Assembly (NCBI GenBank): GCA_947165745.1
Contig: CAMVBO010000077.1
Coordinates: forward strand, 1-7,312
Source of the DNA: an uncultured Clostridia bacterium
GTDB lineage: Bacteria; Bacillota_A; Clostridia; Christensenellales; Aristaeellaceae
Reading direction: 5' to 3'
DNA length: 7,312 nucleotides
A program made the position numbers and the translations under genes. Positions 1-4,644 of this stretch are shown piece after piece; position 1 is the stretch's first letter, and each line of letters opens with the position of its first letter. The notes under the pieces were generated by a model. That model was not told the origin of the DNA. It was given only the letters and a program-made list of their open reading frames with translations, and did no database searches.

Positions 1-342
1 CCCGAACAGCCGCATGGCCTCGGGCAGGAAATACAGCGCCTGGAACACCATCAGGCTGATGGAGATACTGTCGGCGTACTTCGCGCTGAAATTCTGCCCC
101 TGCTCGATGGCGCGCTTCAAATCCTCGCGCAGGCCTGCCAGCGTGGCGACGAACTGGGCCCCGGCGGGGGTCAGCGCCGCGCCCCTGCCGCTGCGCTCAA
201 ATACGGAAAAGCCGATCTCCTCCTCCAACAGCTTGATTTGGTAGGAGAAGGTGGGCTGGCTGACAAACATGTTCTCCGCCGCCCGGCTGAAATTCAGCGT
301 ATGGGCCAGCTCGATGCAGTAATCGATCTGTTTCGTGGTCAT
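1..342 (-). CDS. LysR-family transcriptional regulator, N-terminal part (cut by window edge)
   Basis: DNA-binding regulator; the 114 residues in view hold the whole winged helix-turn-helix and the start of the effector-binding domain, and the gene continues past base 1. The LysR signature is clear: 'NFSRAAENMFVSQPTFSYQIK' region (residues 17-37), then a recognition-helix/linker stretch ending 'FERSGRG' (48-54) and 'LTPAG' (57-61), followed by the coiled linker helix (about 63-85). The ATG at 342-340 has a good minus-strand SD (CTGGAGG) about 5-7 nt upstream. The gene is transcribed divergently from the flavodoxin operon across a 112-bp gap. In LysR systems this layout usually means the protein controls both its own promoter and the divergent operon. 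The effector cannot be inferred because most of the sensing domain lies outside the window. Confidence 0.95.
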   Translation of the reverse strand, partial: MTTKQIDYCIELAHTLNFSRAAENMFVSQPTFSYQIKLLEEEIGFSVFERSGRGAALTPAGAQFVATLAGLREDLKRAIEQGQNFSAKYADSISISLMVFQALYFLPEAMRLFG

Positions 343-363
343 GGCGGCCTCCAGCTATTTAAT

Positions 364-391
364 ATTTGAATCAATTATACAGCATTTGAAT
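364..391. repeat. Direct repeat ATTTGAAT x2, candidate LysR operator
   Basis: Two exact copies of ATTTGAAT (364-371 and 384-391) have a 20-bp period, about two helical turns. The first overlaps the small inverted repeat TTGA-A-TCAA (366-374). Counted from a flavodoxin transcription start near 427, the copies lie at about -63 to -56 and -43 to -36. These are the usual positions of the LysR recognition and activation half-sites. The assignment is inferred from position and repetition only. Confidence 0.5.
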
Positions 392-403
392 TGGATTTTA
401 CAA
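374..403 (-). promoter_or_regulatory. Predicted promoter of the LysR regulator gene
   Basis: On the minus strand a perfect TATAAT (374-379) lies 18 bp from TTGTAA (398-403), a 4/6 match to the -35 consensus. The start site would fall near 367, leaving a leader of about 25 nt with the SD in it. The elements interleave with those of the opposing promoter, so the two promoters probably cannot be occupied at the same time. Confidence 0.6.
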
Positions 404-420
404 TACATTTGGCATATAAT
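391..420 (+). promoter_or_regulatory. Predicted promoter of the flavodoxin/aldo-keto reductase operon
   Basis: A perfect TATAAT (415-420) is preceded by TTGGAT (391-396) with an 18-bp spacer. The weak -35 (3/6) directly abuts the second ATTTGAAT repeat, as expected for an activator-dependent promoter. The predicted start near 427 leaves a leader of about 28 nt. An alternative pairing, TTTACA (397-402) with TAATAC (420-425), is possible but has a poorer -10. Confidence 0.65.
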
Positions 421-454
421 AATACCATAAAGATCAGACTTGGAGGACAAAACC

Positions 455-976
455 ATGGCGAGGACTTTGATCGCATACTTCTCCCGCGCGGATGAGAACT
501 ACTTTGGCGGCGCAATGCGCTATGTGAAGGTGGGGAACACCGAGATCGTCTGCAACCTGATGAAGGAGCTGATCGACGCGGACAGCTTCAAGATCGAGAT
601 GAAGGAGCCCTATTCCCCGGTCTACATGACCTGCATCGAGGAAGCCAAGAAGGATCTGCGCGCCGGCGCCAGGCCGGCGTTGGTCGCCCTGCCGGAATCC
701 ATCGACGGGTACGACACCGTGGTGCTGGCCTATCCCAACTACTGGGGCACGATGCCGATGGCGGTGTTCACGTTCCTGGAGGCCTTCGACTTCTCCGGCA
801 AGAGAATCCTGCCGCTGTGCACCAATGAGGGCAGCGGCATGGGCGGCAGTGAGCGCGACATCAAGCGCGCCTGCCCCGGTGCGAAGGTGGAGAAGGGCCT
901 GTCCATCACCGGCAGCCAGGCCGCCAATGCCAAGGGCGCCGTCCAGGAGTGGTCTGCTGACAACGGATTGATTTAA
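455..976 (+). CDS. Flavodoxin (Flavodoxin_4-type), cytoplasmic
   Basis: A 173-residue FMN-binding electron-transfer or NAD(P)H-quinone-reductase-like protein of the flavodoxin fold. Visible: first beta strand and loop 'LIAYFSRADENY' (5-16), a second loop piece 'VGNTEIV' (26-32) completing the split phosphate-binding loop typical of this subfamily, the strand and aromatic loop 'LAYPNYWGTMP' (91-101), and 'LCTNEGSGMGGS' (121-132) near the isoalloxazine. No signal peptide or membrane segment is present, so it is cytosolic. ATG 455 was chosen because GGAGG (442-446) lies 8 nt upstream; an upstream in-frame TTG at 440 overlaps that SD and is rejected. It is the first gene of the operon, with only 11 nt to the aldo/keto reductase. 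It is clearly related to the secreted flavodoxin at the operon's end. The redox partner is unknown. Confidence 0.93.
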   Translation: MARTLIAYFSRADENYFGGAMRYVKVGNTEIVCNLMKELIDADSFKIEMKEPYSPVYMTCIEEAKKDLRAGARPALVALPESIDGYDTVVLAYPNYWGTMPMAVFTFLEAFDFSGKRILPLCTNEGSGMGGSERDIKRACPGAKVEKGLSITGSQAANAKGAVQEWSADNGLI

Positions 977-987
977 GGAGGATGAAC

Positions 988-1830
988 ATGGAATACATCG
1001 TTTTGAACAATGGCATCAAGTGCCCCGTGGTGGGCATCGGGACCTTCTTGCTTTCCCCGGCGGACGCGGAAAACAGCGTGCGCGAGGCGCTGAAGATGGG
1101 CTACTCCCTGGTGGACACCGCCAACGCCTACGTGAACGAGCGCGCGGTGGGCTGGGGCATGAAGGCGAGCGGGTTGAAGCGCGGCGACATCTTCCTGTCC
1201 ACGAAGCTGTGGCCCAGCGAATACGAGAACGAAAACGCCGTGGATGAGACGCTGGAACGCCTGGGCGTGGATTATGTGGACCTGCTGTACATCCACCAGC
1301 CCGCGGGCAACTGGCTGGCCGGGTACCGGCAGCTGGAAAAGGCCTACAAGAACGGCAAGGCCAAGGCCATCGGCATTTCCAACTTCGAGGGCAAGTACAT
1401 CGAGGCGTTGGAGAAGGAATGGGAGATCGCGCCCCAGTTCATCCAGGTGGAGGCGCACCCGTATTACACCCAGGTGGAGCTGCGCAGGACGCTGGACAAG
1501 TACGGCATCAAGCTGATGAGCTGGTATCCGCTGGGACACGGCGACAAGAGCCTGATCAACGAGCCGGTCTTTTCCGAAATCGGCGCGAAGTACGGCAAGA
1601 CCCCGGCTCAGGTCATCCTGCGCTGGCACACCCAGATGGGCTTCGCGGTCATTCCCGGCAGCCGGAACGTCGACCACATCCGGGACAACCTGAATATCCT
1701 CGACTTCACGCTGACGGATGCGGAGATGGCCGCCATCGCGCAGCTGGACAAGGGCGTTCGCTATTACCACCGCACGGATGAACAGCTCGCGCAGTTCGCG
1801 GCCTGGCGGCCGGATTTTGAGAAGGCATGA
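988..1830 (+). CDS. Aldo/keto reductase
   Basis: A 280-residue NAD(P)H-dependent oxidoreductase reducing aldehydes or ketones to alcohols, a (beta/alpha)8 barrel of normal family length. The catalytic tetrad is complete: D43 and Y48 in 'VDTANAYVNE', K73 in 'STKLW', H103 in 'LLYIHQP'. 'AIGISNF' (127-133) and the cofactor segment 'IPGSRNVDHIRDNL' (222-235) are also present. In that segment the usual IPKS lysine is glycine (G224) and the usual arginine is histidine (H230); these residues normally contact the 2'-phosphate of NADPH, so cofactor preference may differ. ATG 988 was chosen because AAGGAGG (975-981) lies 6 nt upstream; the in-frame ATG at 982 directly abuts the SD. The next gene overlaps its stop by 4 nt (ATGA). 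Together with the flavodoxin and LysR gene it suggests detoxification of reactive carbonyls or quinones, which is inference. Confidence 0.95.
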   Translation: MEYIVLNNGIKCPVVGIGTFLLSPADAENSVREALKMGYSLVDTANAYVNERAVGWGMKASGLKRGDIFLSTKLWPSEYENENAVDETLERLGVDYVDLLYIHQPAGNWLAGYRQLEKAYKNGKAKAIGISNFEGKYIEALEKEWEIAPQFIQVEAHPYYTQVELRRTLDKYGIKLMSWYPLGHGDKSLINEPVFSEIGAKYGKTPAQVILRWHTQMGFAVIPGSRNVDHIRDNLNILDFTLTDAEMAAIAQLDKGVRYYHRTDEQLAQFAAWRPDFEKA

Positions 1831-2315
1831 GGCGAATTGCGATGATACTGCTGGCACTGCTGTTCTGTACGGCGGCGCTGGCGGAGGAAGCCGATATGAA
1901 GTATGATTTTTCCATCTTTACGAATGTGACGCTGAAGGGCATCGATGTGTCGACGCTCAACGAGGACGAGCTGTCCGCGCTGTGCCAGGCCGCCCGCTAC
2001 TGCCAGGCCATGACCGAGGCCGACATCGACACCATGCGTCAGATCGTGTCGGAAGACATGATCTTTACCCACATGAGCGGCAGGACCCAGACCCGCGAGG
2101 AATACTTCGCGGACGTGGCGGACGGCAGCCTGACCTACTACGCCATCGGCATGGAGAATCCCGTGGTGGAGGTGGACGGCGACCTGGCATTGGTGGCCTA
2201 CACCTCCGCCCTGACCGCCAACGCCTATGGTGCCCGTGGCACCTTCCGCATGAAGGGAACGCACTATTACCGGAGAATCGACGGAGAATGGATAGCGATT
2301 AACCGACCCGAATAG
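1827..2315 (+). CDS. Secreted NTF2/SnoaL-like (DUF4440-type) protein
   Basis: A 162-residue exported protein. A Sec signal peptide is visible: positive start MRR, hydrophobic core IAMILLALLFCTAALA, likely signal peptidase I cleavage after A19 (ALA|EE). C14 is not in a proper lipobox because F precedes it. The mature part resembles the NTF2-like cone fold: an alpha-helical start with 'ALCQAARYCQAMTEADIDTM' (51-70), then 'SEDMIFTHMSG' (75-85), 'TREEYFADVADG' (89-100) and C-terminal beta strands ending 'YYRRIDGEWIAINR' (147-160). Such proteins are small-molecule-binding or isomerase-like; the ligand is unknown. Translation appears coupled to the aldo/keto reductase through the ATGA overlap. An internal ATG at 1842 would remove the charged n-region and is less likely. 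Family assignment is moderate, secretion fairly sure. Confidence 0.8.
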   Translation: MRRIAMILLALLFCTAALAEEADMKYDFSIFTNVTLKGIDVSTLNEDELSALCQAARYCQAMTEADIDTMRQIVSEDMIFTHMSGRTQTREEYFADVADGSLTYYAIGMENPVVEVDGDLALVAYTSALTANAYGARGTFRMKGTHYYRRIDGEWIAINRPE

Positions 2316-2327
2316 AGGAGCATGCGT

Positions 2328-2969
2328 ATGAAAAAGCTGATGGGTGTTTTGGTGATGCTGTGCCTGCTGTGCGGCGCTGCGATGGCGGAAGCCGCGCCCC
2401 GAATTATGATCGCCTATGTCTCCCGCGCCGGGGAAAACTACAACGTGGGCGTCACCGACCCCGACTCCGCCAGCGCCGCCTATGCCGGCTATATTGAGAA
2501 GGGCAATACGGAAATCGTCGCGGAGACCATCGCCAGTCTGACCGGCGGCGATCTGTACCGCATCACGACGGCGGAGCCCTATCCCGACGACTACGCCTCC
2601 ATGCTGAAGCGCGCCCGGGAGGAGCTGGACAACAACGTCAGGCCAGAGCTGGCGGGCGAGCTGCCGAACCTGGAGGATTACGACATCATTATGATCGGCT
2701 ATCCCATCTGGCACGGCGCGACGCCCCGCCCGGTGCTCACCTTCCTGGAGAGCTATGACCTGTCCGGCAAGAGGCTGGTTCCCTTCAACACCCACGAGGG
2801 CAGCGGCCAGAGCGGCACCGCTTGCGAAATCGCCGCCTCCGCGCCGAACGCGGAGATGCTGGAGGGCATCGCCATCCAGGGCAAGGTGGCCCAGGAGGAT
2901 GCGGAACGCACCCGCGAATTGCTGACTGAGTGGCTGAGCGGGATTGGATTGCCTGATCAGCAGAAATGA
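2328..2969 (+). CDS. Secreted flavodoxin (signal peptide + Flavodoxin_4 domain)
   Basis: A 213-residue flavodoxin with an N-terminal Sec signal peptide: MKK, a hydrophobic core (residues 4-19) and probable cleavage at AMA|EA after A20. The flavodoxin domain starts at 'PRIMIAYVSRAGENY' (24-38), has an enlarged loop (39-58) before 'KGNTEIVAE' (58-66), then 'IGYPIWHGATPRP' (123-135) and 'FNTHEGSGQSGT' (153-164). It closely parallels the cytosolic flavodoxin at 455-976, including '(F/Y)DLSGKR' and '(C)TxEGSG', so the two are paralogues. C15 lacks a good lipobox, so it is probably soluble or non-covalently held outside. ATG 2328 was chosen because GAGGAG (2315-2320) lies 7 nt upstream; the ATG at 2322 is only 1 nt from it. 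It is the last gene of the operon. How FMN reaches a Sec-exported flavodoxin is not obvious. Confidence 0.9.
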   Translation: MKKLMGVLVMLCLLCGAAMAEAAPRIMIAYVSRAGENYNVGVTDPDSASAAYAGYIEKGNTEIVAETIASLTGGDLYRITTAEPYPDDYASMLKRAREELDNNVRPELAGELPNLEDYDIIMIGYPIWHGATPRPVLTFLESYDLSGKRLVPFNTHEGSGQSGTACEIAASAPNAEMLEGIAIQGKVAQEDAERTRELLTEWLSGIGLPDQQK

Positions 2970-3005
2970 GGATTCACCTGCGGCATCGATGTGCTGCCGC
3001 AATCC
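2970..3005 (+). terminator. Weak hairpin after the first operon, possible terminator
   Basis: Directly after the TGA of the secreted flavodoxin, GCGGCA (2980-2985) pairs with TGCCGC (2995-3000). GGATT (2970-2974) pairs with AATCC (3001-3005) outside a 5-nt bulge, giving about 11 bp. No T-tract follows, so it is not a canonical intrinsic terminator. It could be a processing or stabilising 3' structure. Confidence 0.3.
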
Positions 3006-3077
3006 ATGGAGACCTGAGCGCGGAGCGAGATCCGCCTGGCCCGCAGGCCGGAAGAACCGGCGGAACAAGACGAATAA

Positions 3078-3113
3078 AGAGGCCCTCCACATGCGCCGCA
3101 TGGGAGAGCCTCT
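3078..3113 (-). terminator. Strong hairpin, probable intrinsic terminator on the minus strand
   Basis: AGAGGC (3078-3083), CTCC (3085-3088) and CATGC (3090-3094) pair with GCATG (3098-3102), GGAG (3103-3106) and GCCTCT (3108-3113). That makes 15 bp with one C/A mismatch, one bulged A and a GCC loop. Read on the minus strand the stem runs into CTTTATT, a short T-rich tract; on the plus strand no T-run follows. It begins 4 nt after the stop of the minus-strand reading frame at 3117-3374, which fits a terminator for that frame or for its ancestral gene. Confidence 0.5.
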
Positions 3114-3116
3114 CCG

Positions 3117-3374
3117 TTATTCGGCGGACCCGGCCCTTCGGCTCAATGGGGCGGGAGGGCCCGGGATGCGAACCGGCTTAAGCCGGTTGGGAGGCGCGCC
3201 CTTGTAGATCTTGAATTCGCGCCGGAGCGCGCGGTTCAAGCGCTCTCCGGTGATTTTTTCCGCGGCTAGGTTGACCATCTGGCTGATGCGGTGGGCAAAG
3301 GTGATCTGCGGCGACGATCCGTGGAAGCCCAGCACCCGGATCCCGTCTTTGATGCGATAGCATGTTTTGAACAT
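3117..3374 (-). CDS. Unrecognised 85-aa reading frame, possible gene remnant
   Basis: I do not recognise this protein. The frame is open for 85 codons with mostly G or C in third positions. A plausible folded stretch runs from 'IKDGIRVLGFHG' through 'FAHRISQMVNLAAEKITGE' to 'LNRALRREFKIYKG' (about residues 8-59), with an amphipathic helical look. The last 25 residues are proline- and arginine-rich and look less protein-like. In favour of a gene: the stop is followed within 4 nt by a terminator-like hairpin on the same strand. Against: the ATG at 3374 has no SD, no matching upstream reading frame continues it, and the frame contains the 18-bp palindrome. It may be the 3' end of a lost gene. 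No function is proposed. Confidence 0.35.
   Translation of the reverse strand: MFKTCYRIKDGIRVLGFHGSSPQITFAHRISQMVNLAAEKITGERLNRALRREFKIYKGAPPNRLKPVRIPGPPAPLSRRAGSAE
3171..3188. repeat. 18-bp perfect palindrome
   Basis: AACCGGCTTAAGCCGGTT equals its own reverse complement over all 18 bases. As RNA it can form a 7-bp stem with a TTAA loop; as DNA it could be a dimer-binding site. No T-run follows on either strand, so it is not a terminator. Confidence 0.8.
3222..3250. repeat. GC-rich imperfect inverted repeat
   Basis: CCGGAGCGC (3222-3230) can pair with GCGCTC (3240-3245) plus CGG (3248-3250), skipping a 2-nt TC bulge, around a 9-nt loop. It lies inside the unrecognised minus-strand frame and has no T-tract. 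Its role, if any, is unknown. Confidence 0.5.
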
Positions 3375-3409
3375 TTGTGCAACAGACGTTCCAGATTGTC
3401 AGGCTGGAA

Positions 3410-3434
3410 AATGCATTTTTGCATTGCTTTTTTT
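3410..3434 (+). terminator. AT-rich hairpin followed by T7, terminator-like
   Basis: AATGCA (3410-3415) and TGCATT (3420-3425) form a 6-bp stem with a TTTT loop, followed by GC and seven Ts (3428-3434). No + strand gene lies directly upstream, and the stem is weak. It may instead be an attenuator-like remnant, or simply part of the promoter upstream region. Confidence 0.25.
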
Positions 3435-3452
3435 GCCGCGCCAGTTTATGAT
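3424..3452 (+). promoter_or_regulatory. Predicted promoter of the second operon
   Basis: TTGCTT (3424-3429) and TATGAT (3447-3452, 5/6 match to the -10 consensus) are separated by 17 bp in the AT-rich segment upstream of the second cluster. A start near 3459 would give a leader of about 70 nt before the GTG at 3532. The -10 is embedded in the inverted repeat TATGAT-A-ATCATA (3447-3459). Confidence 0.45.
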
Positions 3453-3463
3453 AATCATAGGCA
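3449..3463. promoter_or_regulatory. Candidate Fur-type box over the -10 region
   Basis: The 15 bases starting TGATAAT match the 7-1-7 Fur motif TGATAATnATTATCA perfectly in the left half and at 4 of 7 positions in the right half. The 11-mer ATGATAATCAT (3448-3458) is identical to the core of the classical Fur box. Position over the -10 would fit repression. This is a motif match only. Confidence 0.3.
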
Positions 3464-3531
3464 TAAAGTGAAAGTTCCTGATCGAACGCGCTGTTTGCGG
3501 GCAAGCATCGGCAACATGGAGGTACAAAAGC

Positions 3532-3705
3532 GTGACGATCCTGGACATCTTCGAAGCCCTCACCGCCAAGGACAGGCCGTACAAGAAGCCCATCCCGGTC
3601 GGACGTTCCCTGGACATCCTGCGCAGCATGGTGCGGGAGGGCAGCATAGATGAAGAAATCCTCGACCTCTTTGTTCAGAGCGAGGCATGGAGAGCGATTC
3701 TCTGA
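3532..3705 (+). pseudogene. Orphan C-terminal fragment of an HD-GYP phosphodiesterase domain (57 codons)
   Basis: The 57 residues match the very end of HD-GYP cyclic-di-GMP phosphodiesterase domains: 'ILDIFEALTAKDRPYKKP' (3-20), 'IPVGRSLDILRSMV' (21-34), then 'GSIDEEILDLFVQS' (37-50). Both the HD metal site and the GYP motif would lie upstream and are missing, so it cannot be catalytic. Upstream in-frame codons lose the family pattern at once and reach a stop at 3469-3471. Surprisingly, GTG 3532 has a good SD (GGAGG, 3518-3522) 9 nt upstream, so the fragment may be translated as a small protein. It stops 34 nt before the anti-sigma kinase and seems to lie in the same transcript. Most likely a decayed gene; a small regulatory protein is the alternative. 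Family identity is fairly sure, functional status is not. Confidence 0.65.
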
Positions 3706-3739
3706 CCACGGTAAACAAAACGCAGAGGAGGAACGCGCT

Positions 3740-4147
3740 GTGAAGGAATTGACGATAGCGGCATGCCCTGAAAACATCACGGCGGTCACGGCCATTATCG
3801 ACGAGCAGCTGGAGGCGCTTGGCTGTCCGGTAAAGGCCCGGATGGAGATCGACATTGCCATCGACGAGCTGTTTTGCAACATCGCCCGCTATGCCTACGG
3901 GAAAAATCAGGGCGACGCGACGGTGCGGTTTGACTTTGACAAAACCACGCGCACGGCGAGCATCACCTTTGTTGACTCCGGCATGCCCTTCAACCCTTTG
4001 GATAAGCCGGACCCGGACGTGACCCTCCCCGCCGAGGAGCGGAGGATCGGCGGCCTGGGGATATTCATGGTCAAAATGATGATGGATAAGGTGGAATACC
4101 GCCGTGAAGGCGGCTTCAACATCCTGACCATATACAGGCGCATTTGA
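3740..4147 (+). CDS. RsbW/SpoIIAB-type anti-sigma serine/threonine kinase (HATPase)
   Basis: A 135-residue GHKL ATPase of the anti-sigma kinase family. Such proteins bind a sigma factor (or another target) and phosphorylate a serine in a STAS-domain antagonist. Visible: N box 'IAIDELFCNIARYAYG' (39-54) with E43 and N47 for Mg-ATP; G1 box 'FVDSGMPFNPL' (77-87) with D79, G81 and the family-typical PFNPL; G2 box 'RRIGGLGIFMVKMMMD' (101-116). The C terminus 'GGFNILTIYRR' (124-134) is the usual last strand. GTG 3740 was chosen because GGAGG (3727-3731) lies 8 nt upstream; an in-frame ATG at 3650 would run through the HD-GYP fragment and lacks support. No sigma-factor gene is adjacent. A potential STAS partner is fused to the methyltransferase at the end of the cluster. 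It has the family's usual length and looks intact. Confidence 0.92.
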   Translation: MKELTIAACPENITAVTAIIDEQLEALGCPVKARMEIDIAIDELFCNIARYAYGKNQGDATVRFDFDKTTRTASITFVDSGMPFNPLDKPDPDVTLPAEERRIGGLGIFMVKMMMDKVEYRREGGFNILTIYRRI

Positions 4148-4166
4148 AATGCAGGGAGGAAATATC

Positions 4167-4604
4167 ATGGATTACAGAAAATACGGCCAGACCATCTATA
4201 TTCGCGCGGACAGAGGGGACGAGATCATCGGCTGCGTGCTGGACGTCTGCCGGAGGGAAGGGATCCTGTCCGCCATCTACAGCGGAATCGGCGGATGCAG
4301 CGAGGCCCGGATCCAGACCTTTATCCCCGAGCAGGGCGCGTTTGAGACGCAAACGCTGCGCGGGATGCTGGAGCTGGTGTCCCTGACGGGCAGCGTGGTG
4401 ACGGACGACAAGGACGAGTATTATCATCACACCCACGCGGCGTTCTCCTACAAGGACGGGGAACAGCACCGCCTTGCGGCGGGCCACATCCAGTCCATCA
4501 CCGTGCTGTATACGGCGGAGATCGAGCTTCGGCCGGTCGTCGGCGGAACCATCAAGAGGAAGTACGACCCGGAGACGGGCACGGGCGTCTGGGACCTGAA
4601 ATAG
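4167..4604 (+). CDS. PPC/DUF296-domain protein
   Basis: A 145-residue stand-alone PPC (plants-and-prokaryotes conserved, DUF296, PF03479) domain. Prokaryotic members form trimers and usually bind a metal through histidines; their biochemical role is poorly known. Visible: 'YSGIGGCSEARI' (38-49), 'LELVSLTGSV' (68-77) and 'YYHHTHAAFS' (85-94) followed by 'HRLAAGHI' (101-108). H88, H90 and H107 are the likely metal ligands. ATG 4167 was chosen because GGGAGGA (4154-4160) lies 6 nt upstream; the in-frame ATG at 4149 precedes that SD. It lies 19 nt after the anti-sigma kinase, so it probably shares its mRNA. Plant relatives carry AT-hook motifs for DNA binding; none is seen here, so a direct DNA-binding role is not supported. 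Family assignment is confident, function unknown. Confidence 0.9.
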   Translation: MDYRKYGQTIYIRADRGDEIIGCVLDVCRREGILSAIYSGIGGCSEARIQTFIPEQGAFETQTLRGMLELVSLTGSVVTDDKDEYYHHTHAAFSYKDGEQHRLAAGHIQSITVLYTAEIELRPVVGGTIKRKYDPETGTGVWDLK

Positions 4605-4644
4605 CGGGATGAAAGGCGCCGGGGAAAACCCGCAGAGGAACGCG

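Larger units (their letters stand above)
2970..3531. other. 562-bp inter-cluster region rich in inverted repeats
   Basis: No confident full-length gene lies between the two clusters. The stretch contains a hairpin after the secreted flavodoxin, a small perfect stem GCCGG-aagaa-CCGGC (3047-3061), a large minus-strand terminator-like hairpin, an 18-bp palindrome, a weak minus-strand reading frame, an AT-rich hairpin followed by seven Ts, and a candidate promoter. The composition changes from very GC-rich (up to about 3360) to AT-richer (about 3360-3475). This suggests a remnant joined to an upstream regulatory region. Confidence 0.6.

Noticed and set aside
414..428. PerR-like box over the flavodoxin -10
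   Set aside because: The left half matches 6 of 7 but the right half only 3 of 7; the similarity comes mostly from the TATAAT itself.
440..454. Upstream TTG start for the first flavodoxin, adding five residues
   Set aside because: The TTG overlaps the GGAGG that serves ATG 455, and the flavodoxin fold begins right after the ATG.
1827..1890. Lipoprotein signal peptide on the NTF2-like protein (C14)
   Set aside because: The residue before the cysteine is Phe, not Gly/Ala/Ser, whereas ALA|EE is a good signal peptidase I site.
1764..3101. Long open frame on the minus strand across three + strand genes
   Set aside because: It is antisense to the NTF2-like and secreted flavodoxin genes, has no family pattern and no SD, and is explained by the high GC content.
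3155..3175. T-loop-like string (GGTTCGCATCCC on the minus strand) suggesting a tRNA end or attachment site
   Set aside because: Only four of five T-stem pairs form, and no acceptor partner, D-arm or anticodon arm can be found upstream on that strand.
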